In this document: one piece after another, positions 32,428-41,061 of the stretch
How the letters are laid out: the number at the start of each line of letters is the position of its first letter
Numbering within the stretch: position 1 is the first letter of the stretch
Source of the DNA: Bisbaumannia sp015645095
Lineage (GTDB): Bacteria; Pseudomonadota; Gammaproteobacteria; Pseudomonadales; Halomonadaceae
DNA length: 64,000 nt
Direction of reading: 5' to 3'
NCBI GenBank assembly: GCA_036871055.1
Contig: CP141893.1
Coordinates: forward strand, 3,720,001 to 3,784,000
Made by a program: the position numbers and the translations under genes
The notes under the pieces: model-generated
The model's database searches: none
What the model was told of the DNA's origin: nothing
What the model saw: only the letters and a program-made list of their open reading frames with translations

Positions 32428-33360
32428 GTGGAACTCGCAAGCATCCTGATGACCCCGCTATGGACGCTGCTGGCCTTCGTCGGCCTGGGCTGGCTGGCGG
32501 CTCGCCGCCTGGCCATCGACCCGCGCCCCATCGCCACCCTGCTGATCTACCTGATCGCCCCCCTGACCTTCTTCCGCGGCCTGATCCTGGGGGGCCCCAC
32601 CCCGGCCTACCTGCTGCTGACCCTGGCCGCCTTCCTGGTGGCCAGCCTGCTCTGCCTGCTGGTCAGTCGCCTGGTGCGCCGCGGCTTCGCCGACCAGGAG
32701 GCGGCGCTGCTGGCCTTCTCCGCCGGCACCGGCAATACCGGCTACTTCGGCCTGCCCATCGCCATGGTGCTGCTGCCGCCGCAAGGCGTGACCCTCTACC
32801 TCTTCTGCGTGCTGGGCATCACCCTCTATGAATTCACCCTGGGCTTCTATATCAGCGCCCGGGGGCGCTTCTCGGTGCGCGAGAGCCTGCTCAAGATCTT
32901 TCGCCTGCCGCTGATCTACGCCTTCGCCGCCGCTCTGCTGGTCAGCGGCCTGGGGCTCGGCGTGCCAGCCCCGGTGATGCAGGGGCTGGAGGCCTTCCCG
33001 GCCACCTACACCCTGCTGGGGATGATGATCATCGGCATGACCCTGGGGCGGGTCTCGCTGCGCGAGGTGGATGGGCGCTTTATCGGCGCCTGCGTGGCGG
33101 TGCGCTTCGCGCTCTGGCCGCTCCTGGCCCTGGCCCTGGTGCTGGGCCTGCAGGCACTGATGCCGCTGCCGCCGGAGATGGCCCTGGCGCTGTTGCTGCT
33201 GGGGGTGGTGCCCATGGCCGCCAATGTGGTGGTGGTGGCCATGGAGCTGGGCATCGCCCCGGCCAAGGGGGCGCTGGCGGTGCTGATCACCACCCTGGCC
33301 GCGCCCCTGGTGATCCCCCTCTATCTGCACGGGATGATGCGCGTAACCGGCCTGGGCTAA
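32428..33360 (+). CDS. AEC-family transporter
   Basis: A 310-aa membrane protein of the auxin-efflux-carrier family with about ten hydrophobic segments. Typical features are the N-terminal LAFVGLGWLAARRL, the polar break GTGNTGYFGLPIAMVLL in the first bundle, and MIIGMTLGRVSL in the second. Bacterial members carry malate, malonate or other small acids, often as exporters; the substrate is not determinable. Start is GTG at 32428 with AAGGAG 7 bases upstream. It is divergent from metF. Confidence 0.88.
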   Translation: MELASILMTPLWTLLAFVGLGWLAARRLAIDPRPIATLLIYLIAPLTFFRGLILGGPTPAYLLLTLAAFLVASLLCLLVSRLVRRGFADQEAALLAFSAGTGNTGYFGLPIAMVLLPPQGVTLYLFCVLGITLYEFTLGFYISARGRFSVRESLLKIFRLPLIYAFAAALLVSGLGLGVPAPVMQGLEAFPATYTLLGMMIIGMTLGRVSLREVDGRFIGACVAVRFALWPLLALALVLGLQALMPLPPEMALALLLLGVVPMAANVVVVAMELGIAPAKGALAVLITTLAAPLVIPLYLHGMMRVTGLG

Positions 33361-33375
33361 GTCGCCGTGCCGAGC

Positions 33376-34029
33376 CTAGTCGAAGCTCGGCGCCACCAGC
33401 ACCCGCCGCCCGGCCGGGCGCTCGCGCAACCGCTCGAGGTAGGCCGCCAGCGCCGGGTGCGGCGCCAGCAGCGGTGCCGCCTGGGGCAGGTTCGCCAGGT
33501 AATCCAGCATGGGCGCGGCCAGGGTATCGGCCAGGGTCAGGGCGTCGCCCAGCAGGTAAGCCTGTTCGCCCAGTTGCGCCTCCAGCAGGGCGAGCATGCG
33601 AGCGACCTCGGGGGTGGCGGCCGCCACCTCGGCCTCACGCACCCGGCCCTCCGGCCCCTTGGGAAAGACGAGCTCCAGCAGATAGTGCCTGACCAGGGCC
33701 TGATCCACGTAGCCGGCCAGTACCGCGCACCACTGGTCGACCTCGGCGCGTGCCCAGGCATCCGCCGGCTGCAAGGCGGGCCCGTCGAAGGCCGCGTCCA
33801 GGTAGCGGCAGATGGCCACGCTCTCGTAGAGGCGACGCTCCCCATGCAGCAGCACCGGCACCTTGCCGAAGGGATGCAGCGCCCGATGGGCCGGCGAGCG
33901 CAGGCCGATGGGCTCGCCGTTCAGGGTCATGCCCAGGGTATAGGCGATGCCCTTCTCCTCGCAGCAGTACTGGACGCTGCGCACGAAGTTGCTGAACTGG
34001 GGGCCCAGGATATGCACCGATGCGGCCAT
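33376..34029 (-). CDS. Glutathione S-transferase family protein
   Basis: A 217-aa cytosolic protein with an N-terminal thioredoxin-like domain (HILGPQFSNFVRSVQYCCEEKG; the GSH-contact FGKVPVLLHG and YESVAICRYLDAAF near residue 60) and an all-helical C-terminal domain with GDALTLADTLAAPML. Substrate is unknown. It is divergent from the TetR regulator at 34159; the 129-bp gap holds an imperfect TATG-N8-CATA dyad near 34081 that could be the TetR site. The pairing suggests induction by a small hydrophobic compound. Confidence 0.88.
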   Translation of the reverse strand: MAASVHILGPQFSNFVRSVQYCCEEKGIAYTLGMTLNGEPIGLRSPAHRALHPFGKVPVLLHGERRLYESVAICRYLDAAFDGPALQPADAWARAEVDQWCAVLAGYVDQALVRHYLLELVFPKGPEGRVREAEVAAATPEVARMLALLEAQLGEQAYLLGDALTLADTLAAPMLDYLANLPQAAPLLAPHPALAAYLERLRERPAGRRVLVAPSFD

Positions 34030-34158
34030 GACGATCTCCCGATAATGGATGGGTGTTCCGATACCCTAGCCCAGGGCACCATATGATCAATAACATAACG
34101 TCCTGTCATGGCAGACTGGGGCGATCCCGCTGTCCCGACCACCTGGAGGCCGCCCCTC

Positions 34159-34701
34159 ATGCCCTGGCATCCCGACCACAAGGCGCATAGCCGCGAGCGT
34201 ATCCTGCGGGCCGCGGCCCGCCTCTTCACCCGGCACGGCTTCGCCGGCGTGAGCATCGATACCCTGATGCGGGACGCCGGCCTGACCCGGGGGGCCTTCT
34301 ATGCCCACTTCGCCTCCAAGAGCGAGCTCTACGCAGAGGCCATCGCCGAAGCCGCTCGACAGGGAGTCGCACGCCTGGACCCGAGCGCCCCTTCTGCGGC
34401 TCGCGCTCGTTACCTGAGCCGCGAGCACCTGGAGAGCGAGGCCGGCCTCTGTCCACTGGCCAGCCTGGTCAGCGACGTGGCCCAGCAGGACCCCTTGGTC
34501 AGAGAAAGCTATACGCGGCTTTTCCGCGGGTTCGTCGACCGCGTCGCCGGGGGAGAGGAGGAGGCCCGCCGACAAACCCTGCAGCGAGCGGTGATGATGA
34601 TCGGCGGGCTCGCCATCGCCCGTACCCTCAGCGACGAAGGCCTCGCCGAGGAGCTGCTCCGGGCCTGCCGCCAGGGTATCGAGGCGGACGCCGGCCCCTG
34701 A
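34159..34701 (+). CDS. TetR/AcrR-family transcriptional regulator
   Basis: A 180-aa repressor. The N-terminal TetR helix-turn-helix covers residues about 8-55 (RILRAAARLFTRHGFAGVSI, LTRGAFYAHFASKSELYAEA). The C-terminal ligand domain resembles TetR_C proteins related to NemR/AcuR-type regulators, including EAGLCPLASLVSDVA. The ATG at 34159 follows GGAGG at good spacing; an earlier open stretch is ignored. It is divergent from the GST gene, its likely target, and ends 1 bp before the stop of the convergent GGDEF gene. Confidence 0.9.
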   Translation: MPWHPDHKAHSRERILRAAARLFTRHGFAGVSIDTLMRDAGLTRGAFYAHFASKSELYAEAIAEAARQGVARLDPSAPSAARARYLSREHLESEAGLCPLASLVSDVAQQDPLVRESYTRLFRGFVDRVAGGEEEARRQTLQRAVMMIGGLAIARTLSDEGLAEELLRACRQGIEADAGP

Positions 34702-34702
34702 G

Positions 34703-35932
34703 TCAGAAATCGTCCAGGGAGGGCCAATCCTTGCCTTCCGGGTACTCGGTGGCTGAACCGGGATCCTTGGGCGCCTGCTCGTCCTTCGCCGATTCGCGGC
34801 GAGCGGCCCGCACCCGCCGCTTGTTATGGTACATCTCGCTATCGACCCGCTGGATCAGGGTGTCCATGTCCACCCGGGCATCGTCCCAGGGCGCATAGGT
34901 CAGGGTGCCGATACTGGCAGTAATGGTACGCTCGGGGTCGGCCGCCAGGCGCTGGTCGGCCAGCGCCTGGCGCAGGGCCTCGGCACGCGCCCGGCAATCC
35001 CGCTGGGAGGCCCCCGGCAGCACCACCAGAAACTCGTCACCGCCCATGCGACAGGCCATCTCGCCTTTATCGACGAGGCTCTCCAGGGCCCGGGCCACGG
35101 CACAGATCAACTGATCGCCGGCGGCATGCCCCAGAGTGTCGTTGACCGGCTTGAGGTGGTCCACATCGATCAGCATCAGCGACAGGGGCCAGCGCATCTC
35201 CTGCTGGCAATTGGCCAGTGACCCCTTGAGGAAGGCCATGCCCCGGCGCCGGTTGGGCAGCCCGGTCATGGCGTCGAAGTTGGCCAGCTGCATCAGCTCC
35301 TGGTGCTGCTGGGCCAGCCGCTCGTAGGTGACGCTGAGCTCCGCATTGCGCTTGGCCAGCTCCATGCGCAGGGTCGCCGCGCGGGTGAAGTTGAAGTAGC
35401 GCACCTGGGAGAGCAGCGGCGAGATCAGCACCCCCACCAGCAGGAAGACCCCCCCGTACTGCCCCAGGGTAAAGAAGCTGAAGGGACTCCACAGCAGGAA
35501 ACAGAGCAGGTAGGCGGTGACCATGAAGCCGTTGAGTAGCACCATCTTGCGCCAGTGCCAGACGGTGGCCACCGGCACCAGCACGAAGAGCGCCAGGGCA
35601 GTGCTGATATTCCAGAAGAAGAAGACCTCGGTGTCATCGATCCAGGCGGCCCCCCAGGCCAGGAAGCCCCCCACCCCCAGGGCGCTGATCAGCACCGCCA
35701 TCTCGCTGCGCTCCGGGTGGCCGTGCTGCCACCAGAGGCAGGCGACGATCAGGCCGATGCTGCCCAGGCGTCCGGCCCAGAAGAGCGGCCAGTGGGGGGC
35801 GATCAACCAGTAGTCGAAGGGCAGATAGCAGAGCAGGCCGATCACCGCGCAGAGCAGGAAGGCGGCGTTGACACGCGCCTGCTGGCGGCGCTCTTCCTTC
35901 GCCGCCTCGAGATCCAGATCTGCCAACATCAT
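34703..35932 (-). CDS. Membrane-anchored diguanylate cyclase (GGDEF)
   Basis: A 409-aa protein with an N-terminal module of about six hydrophobic segments (residues 20-200), a short coiled linker, and a GGDEF domain (about 225-385) with NFDAMTGLPNRR and the active-site motif RMGGDEF. The product would be the second messenger c-di-GMP. The allosteric RxxD site is not evident in front of the GGDEF motif, so product inhibition may be absent. The C-terminal 30 residues are charged and low-complexity. RBS GGAGGCAGCC precedes the first of two ATG codons. Signal unknown. Confidence 0.9.
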   Translation of the reverse strand: MMLADLDLEAAKEERRQQARVNAAFLLCAVIGLLCYLPFDYWLIAPHWPLFWAGRLGSIGLIVACLWWQHGHPERSEMAVLISALGVGGFLAWGAAWIDDTEVFFFWNISTALALFVLVPVATVWHWRKMVLLNGFMVTAYLLCFLLWSPFSFFTLGQYGGVFLLVGVLISPLLSQVRYFNFTRAATLRMELAKRNAELSVTYERLAQQHQELMQLANFDAMTGLPNRRRGMAFLKGSLANCQQEMRWPLSLMLIDVDHLKPVNDTLGHAAGDQLICAVARALESLVDKGEMACRMGGDEFLVVLPGASQRDCRARAEALRQALADQRLAADPERTITASIGTLTYAPWDDARVDMDTLIQRVDSEMYHNKRRVRAARRESAKDEQAPKDPGSATEYPEGKDWPSLDDF

Positions 35933-36016
35933 GGCTGCCTCCAGCGGGCCTCCTGCCCGCCCGTGAAATGCTATCGGCGGGCCGCCATACGACCCGCCGA
36001 TAGCGACCGGCGTGCC

Positions 36017-37426
36017 TCAGTAGCGATAGGCATCCGGTTTGAAGGGACCCGCGACGGGGACCCCCAGATAGTCGCCCTGGGCCTCGGTCAGGCGCGTCAC
36101 CACGCCGCCGAAGCCCTCCACCATGTAGCGGGCCACCTCCTCGTCCAACGCCTTGGGCAGCACCGAGACGCCGAGGGCCGCCGGCTTGTCCACGGCCGGC
36201 AGGTCGGCGAAACGCCCCTCGAAGAGGTGGATCTGGGCCAGCACCTGGTTGGCGAAGGAGCCATCCATGATCCGCGACGGATGGCCGGTGGCGTTACCCA
36301 GGTTCACCAGGCGTCCCTCGGCCAGCAGGATCAGGTAGTCGTCGCTGCCCGGGTCGTAGTCGCCCGGATCGCTGTCCCGGTAAACCTTGTGGACCTGGGG
36401 CTTGACCTCCTCCCAGTGCCACTGGCGACGCATATAGGCGGTATCGATCTCGCTGTCGAAGTGGCCGATATTGCACACCACGGCGCCCTTCTTCAGCGAG
36501 CGCAGCATGGACGCGTCGCAGGCGTCGATATTGCCGGTGGCGGTGACCACCAGGTCGATCTTCGCCAGCAAGGCCCGATCGATACTGTCCATGCCGCGAT
36601 TGATGCCGTCGACATAGGGAGAAACCACTTCGAAACCGTCCATGCAGGCCTGCATGGCGCAGATGGGGTCCACCTCGCTGACCTTGACGATCATCCCCTC
36701 CTGGCGCAGCGAGGCCGCCGACCCCTTGCCCACGTCACCATAGCCCACCACCAGGGCCCGCTTGCCGGCCAGCAGGTGATCGGTGGCGCGCTTGATGGCG
36801 TCGCTCAGGGAGTGGCGGCAGCCGTACTTGTTGTCGTTCTTGGACTTGGTGACGGCGTCGTTGACGTTGATGGCCGGTACCCGGAGGCTGCCGGCGCGGA
36901 GCATCTCCTGGAGGCGATGCACCCCGGTGGTGGTCTCCTCGGAGATCCCGTGGATGGCCTCCAGCAGCTCCGGGAAGCGCTCGTGGAGCAGCTGGGTCAG
37001 GTCGCCACCGTCATCCAGCACCAGGTTGGGGCTCCAGCCGTCGGGACCGGTCACGGTCTGCTCGATGCACCACCAGAACTCCTCCTCGCTTTCGCCCTTC
37101 CAGGCGAACACCGGGATGCCGGCGGCGGCGATGGCCGCGGCGGCATGGTCCTGGGTGGAGAAGATATTGCAGGAGGACCAGCGCACGCTGGCTCCCAGGG
37201 CCACCAGGGTCTCGATCAGCACCGCGGTCTGGATGGTCATGTGGATGCAGCCGGCGATACGCGCCCCCGCGAGTGGCTGCTGCTGGCGATACTTGTCGCG
37301 AATCGCCATCAGCGCCGGCATCTCGGTCTCGGCGATGCGGATCTCGCGGCGGCCCCAGTCGGCCAGGGAGAGGTCGGCGACCTTGAAATCACCAAGGTCG
37401 GCGGGGGAGACGGCGGCTTGGGTCAT
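36017..37426 (-). CDS. ahcY: Adenosylhomocysteinase
   Basis: NAD-dependent hydrolase that splits S-adenosylhomocysteine into homocysteine and adenosine. The 469-aa protein has the expected regions: HMTIQTAVLIETL (substrate domain), GVHRLQEM, the NAD Rossmann motif VVGYGDVGKGSAA (about residue 230) and NIGHFDSEID. The C-terminus KPDAYRY ends in the lysine/tyrosine pair that reaches the partner subunit's NAD. The start at 37426 follows GAGGTG. Three imperfect direct repeats occupy its upstream region. Confidence 0.96.
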   Translation of the reverse strand: MTQAAVSPADLGDFKVADLSLADWGRREIRIAETEMPALMAIRDKYRQQQPLAGARIAGCIHMTIQTAVLIETLVALGASVRWSSCNIFSTQDHAAAAIAAAGIPVFAWKGESEEEFWWCIEQTVTGPDGWSPNLVLDDGGDLTQLLHERFPELLEAIHGISEETTTGVHRLQEMLRAGSLRVPAINVNDAVTKSKNDNKYGCRHSLSDAIKRATDHLLAGKRALVVGYGDVGKGSAASLRQEGMIVKVSEVDPICAMQACMDGFEVVSPYVDGINRGMDSIDRALLAKIDLVVTATGNIDACDASMLRSLKKGAVVCNIGHFDSEIDTAYMRRQWHWEEVKPQVHKVYRDSDPGDYDPGSDDYLILLAEGRLVNLGNATGHPSRIMDGSFANQVLAQIHLFEGRFADLPAVDKPAALGVSVLPKALDEEVARYMVEGFGGVVTRLTEAQGDYLGVPVAGPFKPDAYRY

Positions 37427-37472
37427 GCGAACACCTCGGTTGCGACGATGGGTTATAACCGCATTGACTCTC

Positions 37473-37501
37473 ACTATAGGCAGTCCGTTCTGTCGTCACC
37501 A
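37473..37501 (-). promoter_or_regulatory. Possible ahcY promoter
   Basis: Minus strand TGGTGA (37501-37496), 17-bp spacer, TATAGT (37478-37473), 46 bp before the ATG. The -10 is good and the -35 weak. It uses the repeat unit nearest ahcY. Confidence 0.45.
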
Positions 37502-37680
37502 TGCGACGCCCTAAACGCCCGGCGCTCGCGCCAAGCAAAACCCCAGGCAGTCCACTCTCTATACCGCCGTCACCGGGCGATACCCTAAACGCCAAGCACT
37601 ACCACAGCATCAGACCACCCGGCAGCCCACTCTCCATGCCACCGTCACCATGCGACGCCCTAGACGCCACCCCCCACCAC
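37479..37680. repeat. Three imperfect direct repeats upstream of ahcY
   Basis: Units begin at 37479, 37546 and 37621 (periods 67 and 75). Each starts GGCAGYCCRYTCT on the plus strand and shares a block of the form GTCACC(atg)CGAYRCCCTARACGCC. Between the blocks the sequences differ. They fill nearly the whole gap between ahcY and the LysR gene. No protein is encoded; no known riboswitch class was recognised. Confidence 0.8.
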
Positions 37681-37686
37681 CACGAT

Positions 37687-38604
37687 CTAACGACGCCAGC
37701 GTTCGGCGACCCGGCCATGATCCACCAGATAGTCCTGCACCCGCTGCAGCAACCAATCGCTGATACGGCCGTCACGAAACGCCAGGCTGCGCAGGGCCAC
37801 GAATTCCTGGGACTGCACCGCCCGGGCATGGGCCAGCAGGACCAGCCGCCCCTCGGCTAGCAGCGGTGAGGCCAAGGGGGCCGGCAACAAGGTCCAGCCG
37901 ATACCATCGGCGGCCATGTCGCGCATCAGCTCGAAGTGGGAGACCCCGACCCGCTGACGCACCGCCAGGCTGGCCTGACGCAGGCCGCGCTCGTCATACC
38001 AGGTCTGGCCGATAAAGGGGTGGTCATGCAGGTCCTCCTGCCCCACCCGCCCCAGGTGAGCCAGCGGATGATCCCGGGCCGCCACCATCAGCATGTCGAT
38101 GGGGCCCAGGGCCCGGGCATCGGTACCCGGCACCCGAGCGGCCTCCTCCATCACCCCCAGCCCCAGGTCCACGGCGCCGCTGCCGAGGCTGCCGGCCAGC
38201 TCCGCCGCCGGCGACAGACCGAAGCCCAGGCTAAGTCGCGGAAAGATATGTGTCATCTCCGCCACCAGGTCACGCCAGAAGGCCTCGGGCAGGGCATCGT
38301 CGCGGGCGATGCGCAGCAGGGACTCCTCCCCCTCCAGGTGGCGATGGCAGCGGGTCTCGATGGCCCGCGCCAGATCCCAGAGGCGGCGGAAGTCATCGAG
38401 CAGTTCCTGGGTGATCGGGGTGGCGGCGAGGCGGTTGCCAGTGCGCCGGAAGAGCGTCACGCCCAGTTGATCCTCCAGCGCCGAGAGACTCATGCTCACC
38501 GCGCCGCGACTCTTGCCAAGGGCCCGGGCCGCCGCCGCGATGGAGCCGTGCTGGCACACTTCGATCAGCTCTTCCACCTGATTCAGGGTGAGGTTTACCG
38601 GCAT
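37687..38604 (-). CDS. LysR-family transcriptional regulator
   Basis: A 305-aa regulator. The winged helix-turn-helix covers residues 5-62 (GSIAAAARALGKSRGAVSMS as recognition region, then LFRRTGNRLAATP), followed by the periplasmic-binding-protein-like effector domain. It is divergent from mdtJI, with a perfect 7-bp-arm dyad at 38630-38648 in the 112-bp gap. The usual LysR arrangement therefore points to mdtJI control. The effector is unknown. Confidence 0.9.
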   Translation of the reverse strand: MPVNLTLNQVEELIEVCQHGSIAAAARALGKSRGAVSMSLSALEDQLGVTLFRRTGNRLAATPITQELLDDFRRLWDLARAIETRCHRHLEGEESLLRIARDDALPEAFWRDLVAEMTHIFPRLSLGFGLSPAAELAGSLGSGAVDLGLGVMEEAARVPGTDARALGPIDMLMVAARDHPLAHLGRVGQEDLHDHPFIGQTWYDERGLRQASLAVRQRVGVSHFELMRDMAADGIGWTLLPAPLASPLLAEGRLVLLAHARAVQSQEFVALRSLAFRDGRISDWLLQRVQDYLVDHGRVAERWRR

Positions 38605-38629
38605 GGGAGAAGCTCCAGGGTACGATTCA

Positions 38630-38648
38630 GCGTCAGAATAGCTGACGC
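38630..38648. promoter_or_regulatory. Dyad operator between the LysR gene and mdtJ
   Basis: GCGTCAGAATAGCTGACGC: two perfect 7-base arms around a 5-base AT-rich centre. It starts 26 bp before the LysR gene's start codon and lies 69 bp before mdtJ. Size and position fit a LysR recognition site. Confidence 0.65.
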
Positions 38649-38716
38649 CGAGCGATTATTCTCTCCCGCGGCCGGCGCCTAGAATGGCCCCGTCGATTCA
38701 ACGAGAGAGAACCAAG

Positions 38717-39073
38717 ATGCGACTCGCCTGGATGTTTCTGCTGCTGGCCATCCTCACCGAGGTCTCCGGCGTCAGCACCATGAACCTGCTCAGCCAGGGG
38801 GAGGGCATCACCGGCTACCTGATCATGTACGCCTGTATCGCCCTCTCCTACCTCTTCCTGGGCTTCGCGGTGAAGAAGATCGCCGTGGGGGTGGCCTTCG
38901 CCATGTGGGAGGGGTTGGGTATCGCCCTGATCACCGCCATCTCGCTGCTGGTCTTCGATAGCGTCCTGTCGACCCAGGAACTGATCGGCCTGGGCCTGGT
39001 GGTGGTGGGCATCGTGATGATCAATGCCGGGGAGAGCCACGCCCCGGCGACGACCCGGGAGACGACCTCATGA
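38717..39073 (+). CDS. mdtJ: SMR-family transporter subunit MdtJ
   Basis: Small multidrug resistance family protein of 118 aa with four membrane helices. The conserved membrane glutamate is in ILTEVSGVSTMNLL (about residue 14) and the family loop in FAVKKIAVGVAFAMWEGLG. In E. coli MdtJ pairs with MdtI to export spermidine. The start at 38717 gives the family-length N-terminus MRLAWMFLL. It overlaps mdtI by 4 bp (ATGA), which supports a heterodimer. Confidence 0.9.
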   Translation: MRLAWMFLLLAILTEVSGVSTMNLLSQGEGITGYLIMYACIALSYLFLGFAVKKIAVGVAFAMWEGLGIALITAISLLVFDSVLSTQELIGLGLVVVGIVMINAGESHAPATTRETTS

Positions 39074-39396
39074 GCCTGTTATCACTGCCCCTGCTGCTGG
39101 TGGTGGGCGCCGCCGCCCTGGACGTGGCCGCCAACCTGCTGCTCAATCTATCGGATGGCTTCCGCCGCAAGGGCTGGGGCATCCTGGCCATCCTGCTGGT
39201 GCTGGGTGCCTTCACCCTGCTGGCCCAGGCGGTCAAGCACATGGACCTGGCCATCGCCTACGCCACCTGGGGAGCCCTGGGCATCCTGGGCACCGCCCTG
39301 GGGGGCAGCTGGTTCTTCAACCAGCGCCTCAATGCCCTGGGGTGGGGCGGTATCCTGGTGGTGATCGCCGCCGTGGTGGTGATCAAGACCGCCTGA
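39070..39396 (+). CDS. mdtI: SMR-family transporter subunit MdtI
   Basis: The partner of MdtJ, 108 aa with four helices. The first helix has Asp instead of the usual Glu at the conserved membrane position (AAALDVAANLLLNLSDGF), and AIAYATWGALGILGTALGG is the family signature. Coupled to mdtJ by a 4-bp overlap and followed by a strong terminator. The spermidine role is taken from E. coli and is not shown here. Confidence 0.88.
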   Translation: MSLLSLPLLLVVGAAALDVAANLLLNLSDGFRRKGWGILAILLVLGAFTLLAQAVKHMDLAIAYATWGALGILGTALGGSWFFNQRLNALGWGGILVVIAAVVVIKTA

Positions 39397-39411
39397 CCCA
39401 CCCCGGAAACG

Positions 39412-39447
39412 ACGACGCCCGGCACCGTTCCCCGTGCCGGGCGTCGT
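39412..39447. terminator. Bidirectional terminator between mdtI and metK
   Basis: ACGACGCCCGGCAC pairs with GTGCCGGGCGTCGT, a perfect 14-bp stem with an 8-base loop, between two convergent genes. Confidence 0.8.
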
Positions 39448-39466
39448 GCTTTCCGCGGGACGCGGC

Positions 39467-40687
39467 TCAGAGGCCGGCGGCGGCGCGCAGGGCCTGGGCC
39501 TTGTCGGTCTTCTCCCAGGGGAAGGCGATAAAGGTCTCGGTCTGGGTCTCGCCGCCGTTATCGGTCCAGGTGTAGGAGGTCTCGAAGGGCTCGCGACCGA
39601 AGTGCCCATAGGCCGCGGTGAGGCGATACATGGGATGCAGCAGGTCGAGCATGCGGGTGATGGCATGCGGCCGCAGGTCGAAGTGCTCGCGCACCAGCGC
39701 GATGATGCGATCGTCGTCCACCCGGCCGGTACCGAAGGTGTTGATGGAGACCGAGGTGGGCTCGGCCACGCCGATAGCATAGGAGACCTGGATCTCGCAC
39801 TTCTCGGCGAGCCCCGCGGCGACGATGTTCTTGGCCACGTAGCGACCGGCGTAGGCGGCGCTGCGGTCGACCTTGGAGGGGTCCTTGCCGGAGAAGGCGC
39901 CGCCGCCGTGGCGGGCCATGCCGCCATAGGTGTCGACGATGATCTTGCGCCCGGTCAGGCCACAGTCACCCACCGGGCCACCGATCACGAACTTGCCCGT
40001 CGGGTTGATATGGTACTGGGTGCTCGCGGTGAGCCACTCGGCGGGGATCACCTGCTCGATGATCTCGCGCTTGACCATCTTGCGCAGCTCGTCCTGATCG
40101 ATGCTGGGGTCGTGCTGGGTGGAGAGCACCACCGCCTCCACGGCGCAGGGCTTGCCGTCGGCGTCGTAGCGGAAGGTGACCTGACTCTTGGCATCCGGGC
40201 GCAACCAGGGCAGCAGGCCATGCTTGCGCAGCTCCGCCTGGCGCTCCACCAGGCGGTGGGCATAGTGGATGGGGGCCGGCATATAGGAGTCGGTCTCGTT
40301 GGTGGCGTAGCCGAACATCAGCCCCTGGTCGCCGGCGCCCTGGTCTTCCGGCTTGGAGCGGTCGACGCCCTGGGCGATATCCACGCTCTGCTTGCCGATC
40401 AGGTTGAGCACCCCGCAGGTCTCGCCATCGAAGCCCACGTCGGAGGAGGTGTAGCCGATATCGGTGATCACCTCGCGGACCAGCGCCTCCAGGTCGACCC
40501 AGGCGCTGGTGCTGATCTCGCCGGCAACGATCGCCACCCCGGTCTTGACCAGGGTCTCGCAGGCCACCCGGGCATTCTTGTCGCGGGCGATGATGGCGTC
40601 GAGCACCGCGTCGGAGATCTGGTCGGCGATCTTGTCCGGATGCCCCTCGGACACGGACTCGGAGGTAAACAGGGAGTATTCGCTCAT
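39467..40687 (-). CDS. metK: S-adenosylmethionine synthetase
   Basis: Makes SAM from methionine and ATP. The 406-aa protein (E. coli 384) carries the family motifs SVSEGHPDKIADQISDAV (ATP/K+ site), GAGDQGLMFGYA and the P-loop-like GGGAFSGKDPSKVDRSAAY. The start at 40687 follows AGGACCGCC. It faces the mdtI terminator and is divergent from tkt across 374 bp. With ahcY and metF nearby it completes the SAM-SAH-homocysteine cycle except for methionine synthase, which is not in the window. Confidence 0.96.
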   Translation of the reverse strand: MSEYSLFTSESVSEGHPDKIADQISDAVLDAIIARDKNARVACETLVKTGVAIVAGEISTSAWVDLEALVREVITDIGYTSSDVGFDGETCGVLNLIGKQSVDIAQGVDRSKPEDQGAGDQGLMFGYATNETDSYMPAPIHYAHRLVERQAELRKHGLLPWLRPDAKSQVTFRYDADGKPCAVEAVVLSTQHDPSIDQDELRKMVKREIIEQVIPAEWLTASTQYHINPTGKFVIGGPVGDCGLTGRKIIVDTYGGMARHGGGAFSGKDPSKVDRSAAYAGRYVAKNIVAAGLAEKCEIQVSYAIGVAEPTSVSINTFGTGRVDDDRIIALVREHFDLRPHAITRMLDLLHPMYRLTAAYGHFGREPFETSYTWTDNGGETQTETFIAFPWEKTDKAQALRAAAGL

Positions 40688-41061
40688 GGCGGTCCTCGAC
40701 CCTCTATCGGAAATCGGCATTATGGGCTCGGCAAGCGGCGCGGGGCTGGCGACGAGGCGACGCCACGGCCCAACCACGGCGCTGATCGGTCGCGGGGCAG
40801 AGGCGGCACGCCGCCGAAGGCGCGCTCGCCGGCGCCGCCGGGGGCCCTTGAGGCCTGGAATTCTACACTCTGGCCCGAGGGCTTCCTAGAATAGGTAAGC
40901 TAATTTGCCGGATCCGCGCTTCTCGGCGACAATATGCGGCCTGTATCGTCCGCGCCGCCGCCTTTTGGCGTCTTTTCGCGCGGCGCCATCCAGCCGAATT
41001 CCCGACCCCCGCCCCAGCGGCGGGGTTCCCGCTTATATTGCCGCAGGCGAGGAGCTAGCCA
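40688..41061. other. Divergent metK-tkt promoter region
   Basis: 374 bp without a gene. Two -10-like TAGAAT hexamers point outward, one on the minus strand at 40865-40860 (metK side) and one on the plus strand at 40887-40892 (tkt side), 21 bp apart. Neither has a good -35. No SAM riboswitch or MetJ box was recognised. A GC-rich inverted segment (GGCGGCACGCCGCCGAAGG and following) lies near 40805. Confidence 0.45.

Noticed and set aside
37479..37680. CRISPR array
   Set aside because: Three long units with diverged, unequal conserved blocks and no cas genes nearby; not the short identical repeats with unique spacers of CRISPR.
40688..41061. SAM riboswitch or MetJ operator in front of metK, and SAH riboswitch in front of ahcY
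   Set aside because: None of the conserved riboswitch cores known to me and no AGACGTCT-type box could be found in either leader.
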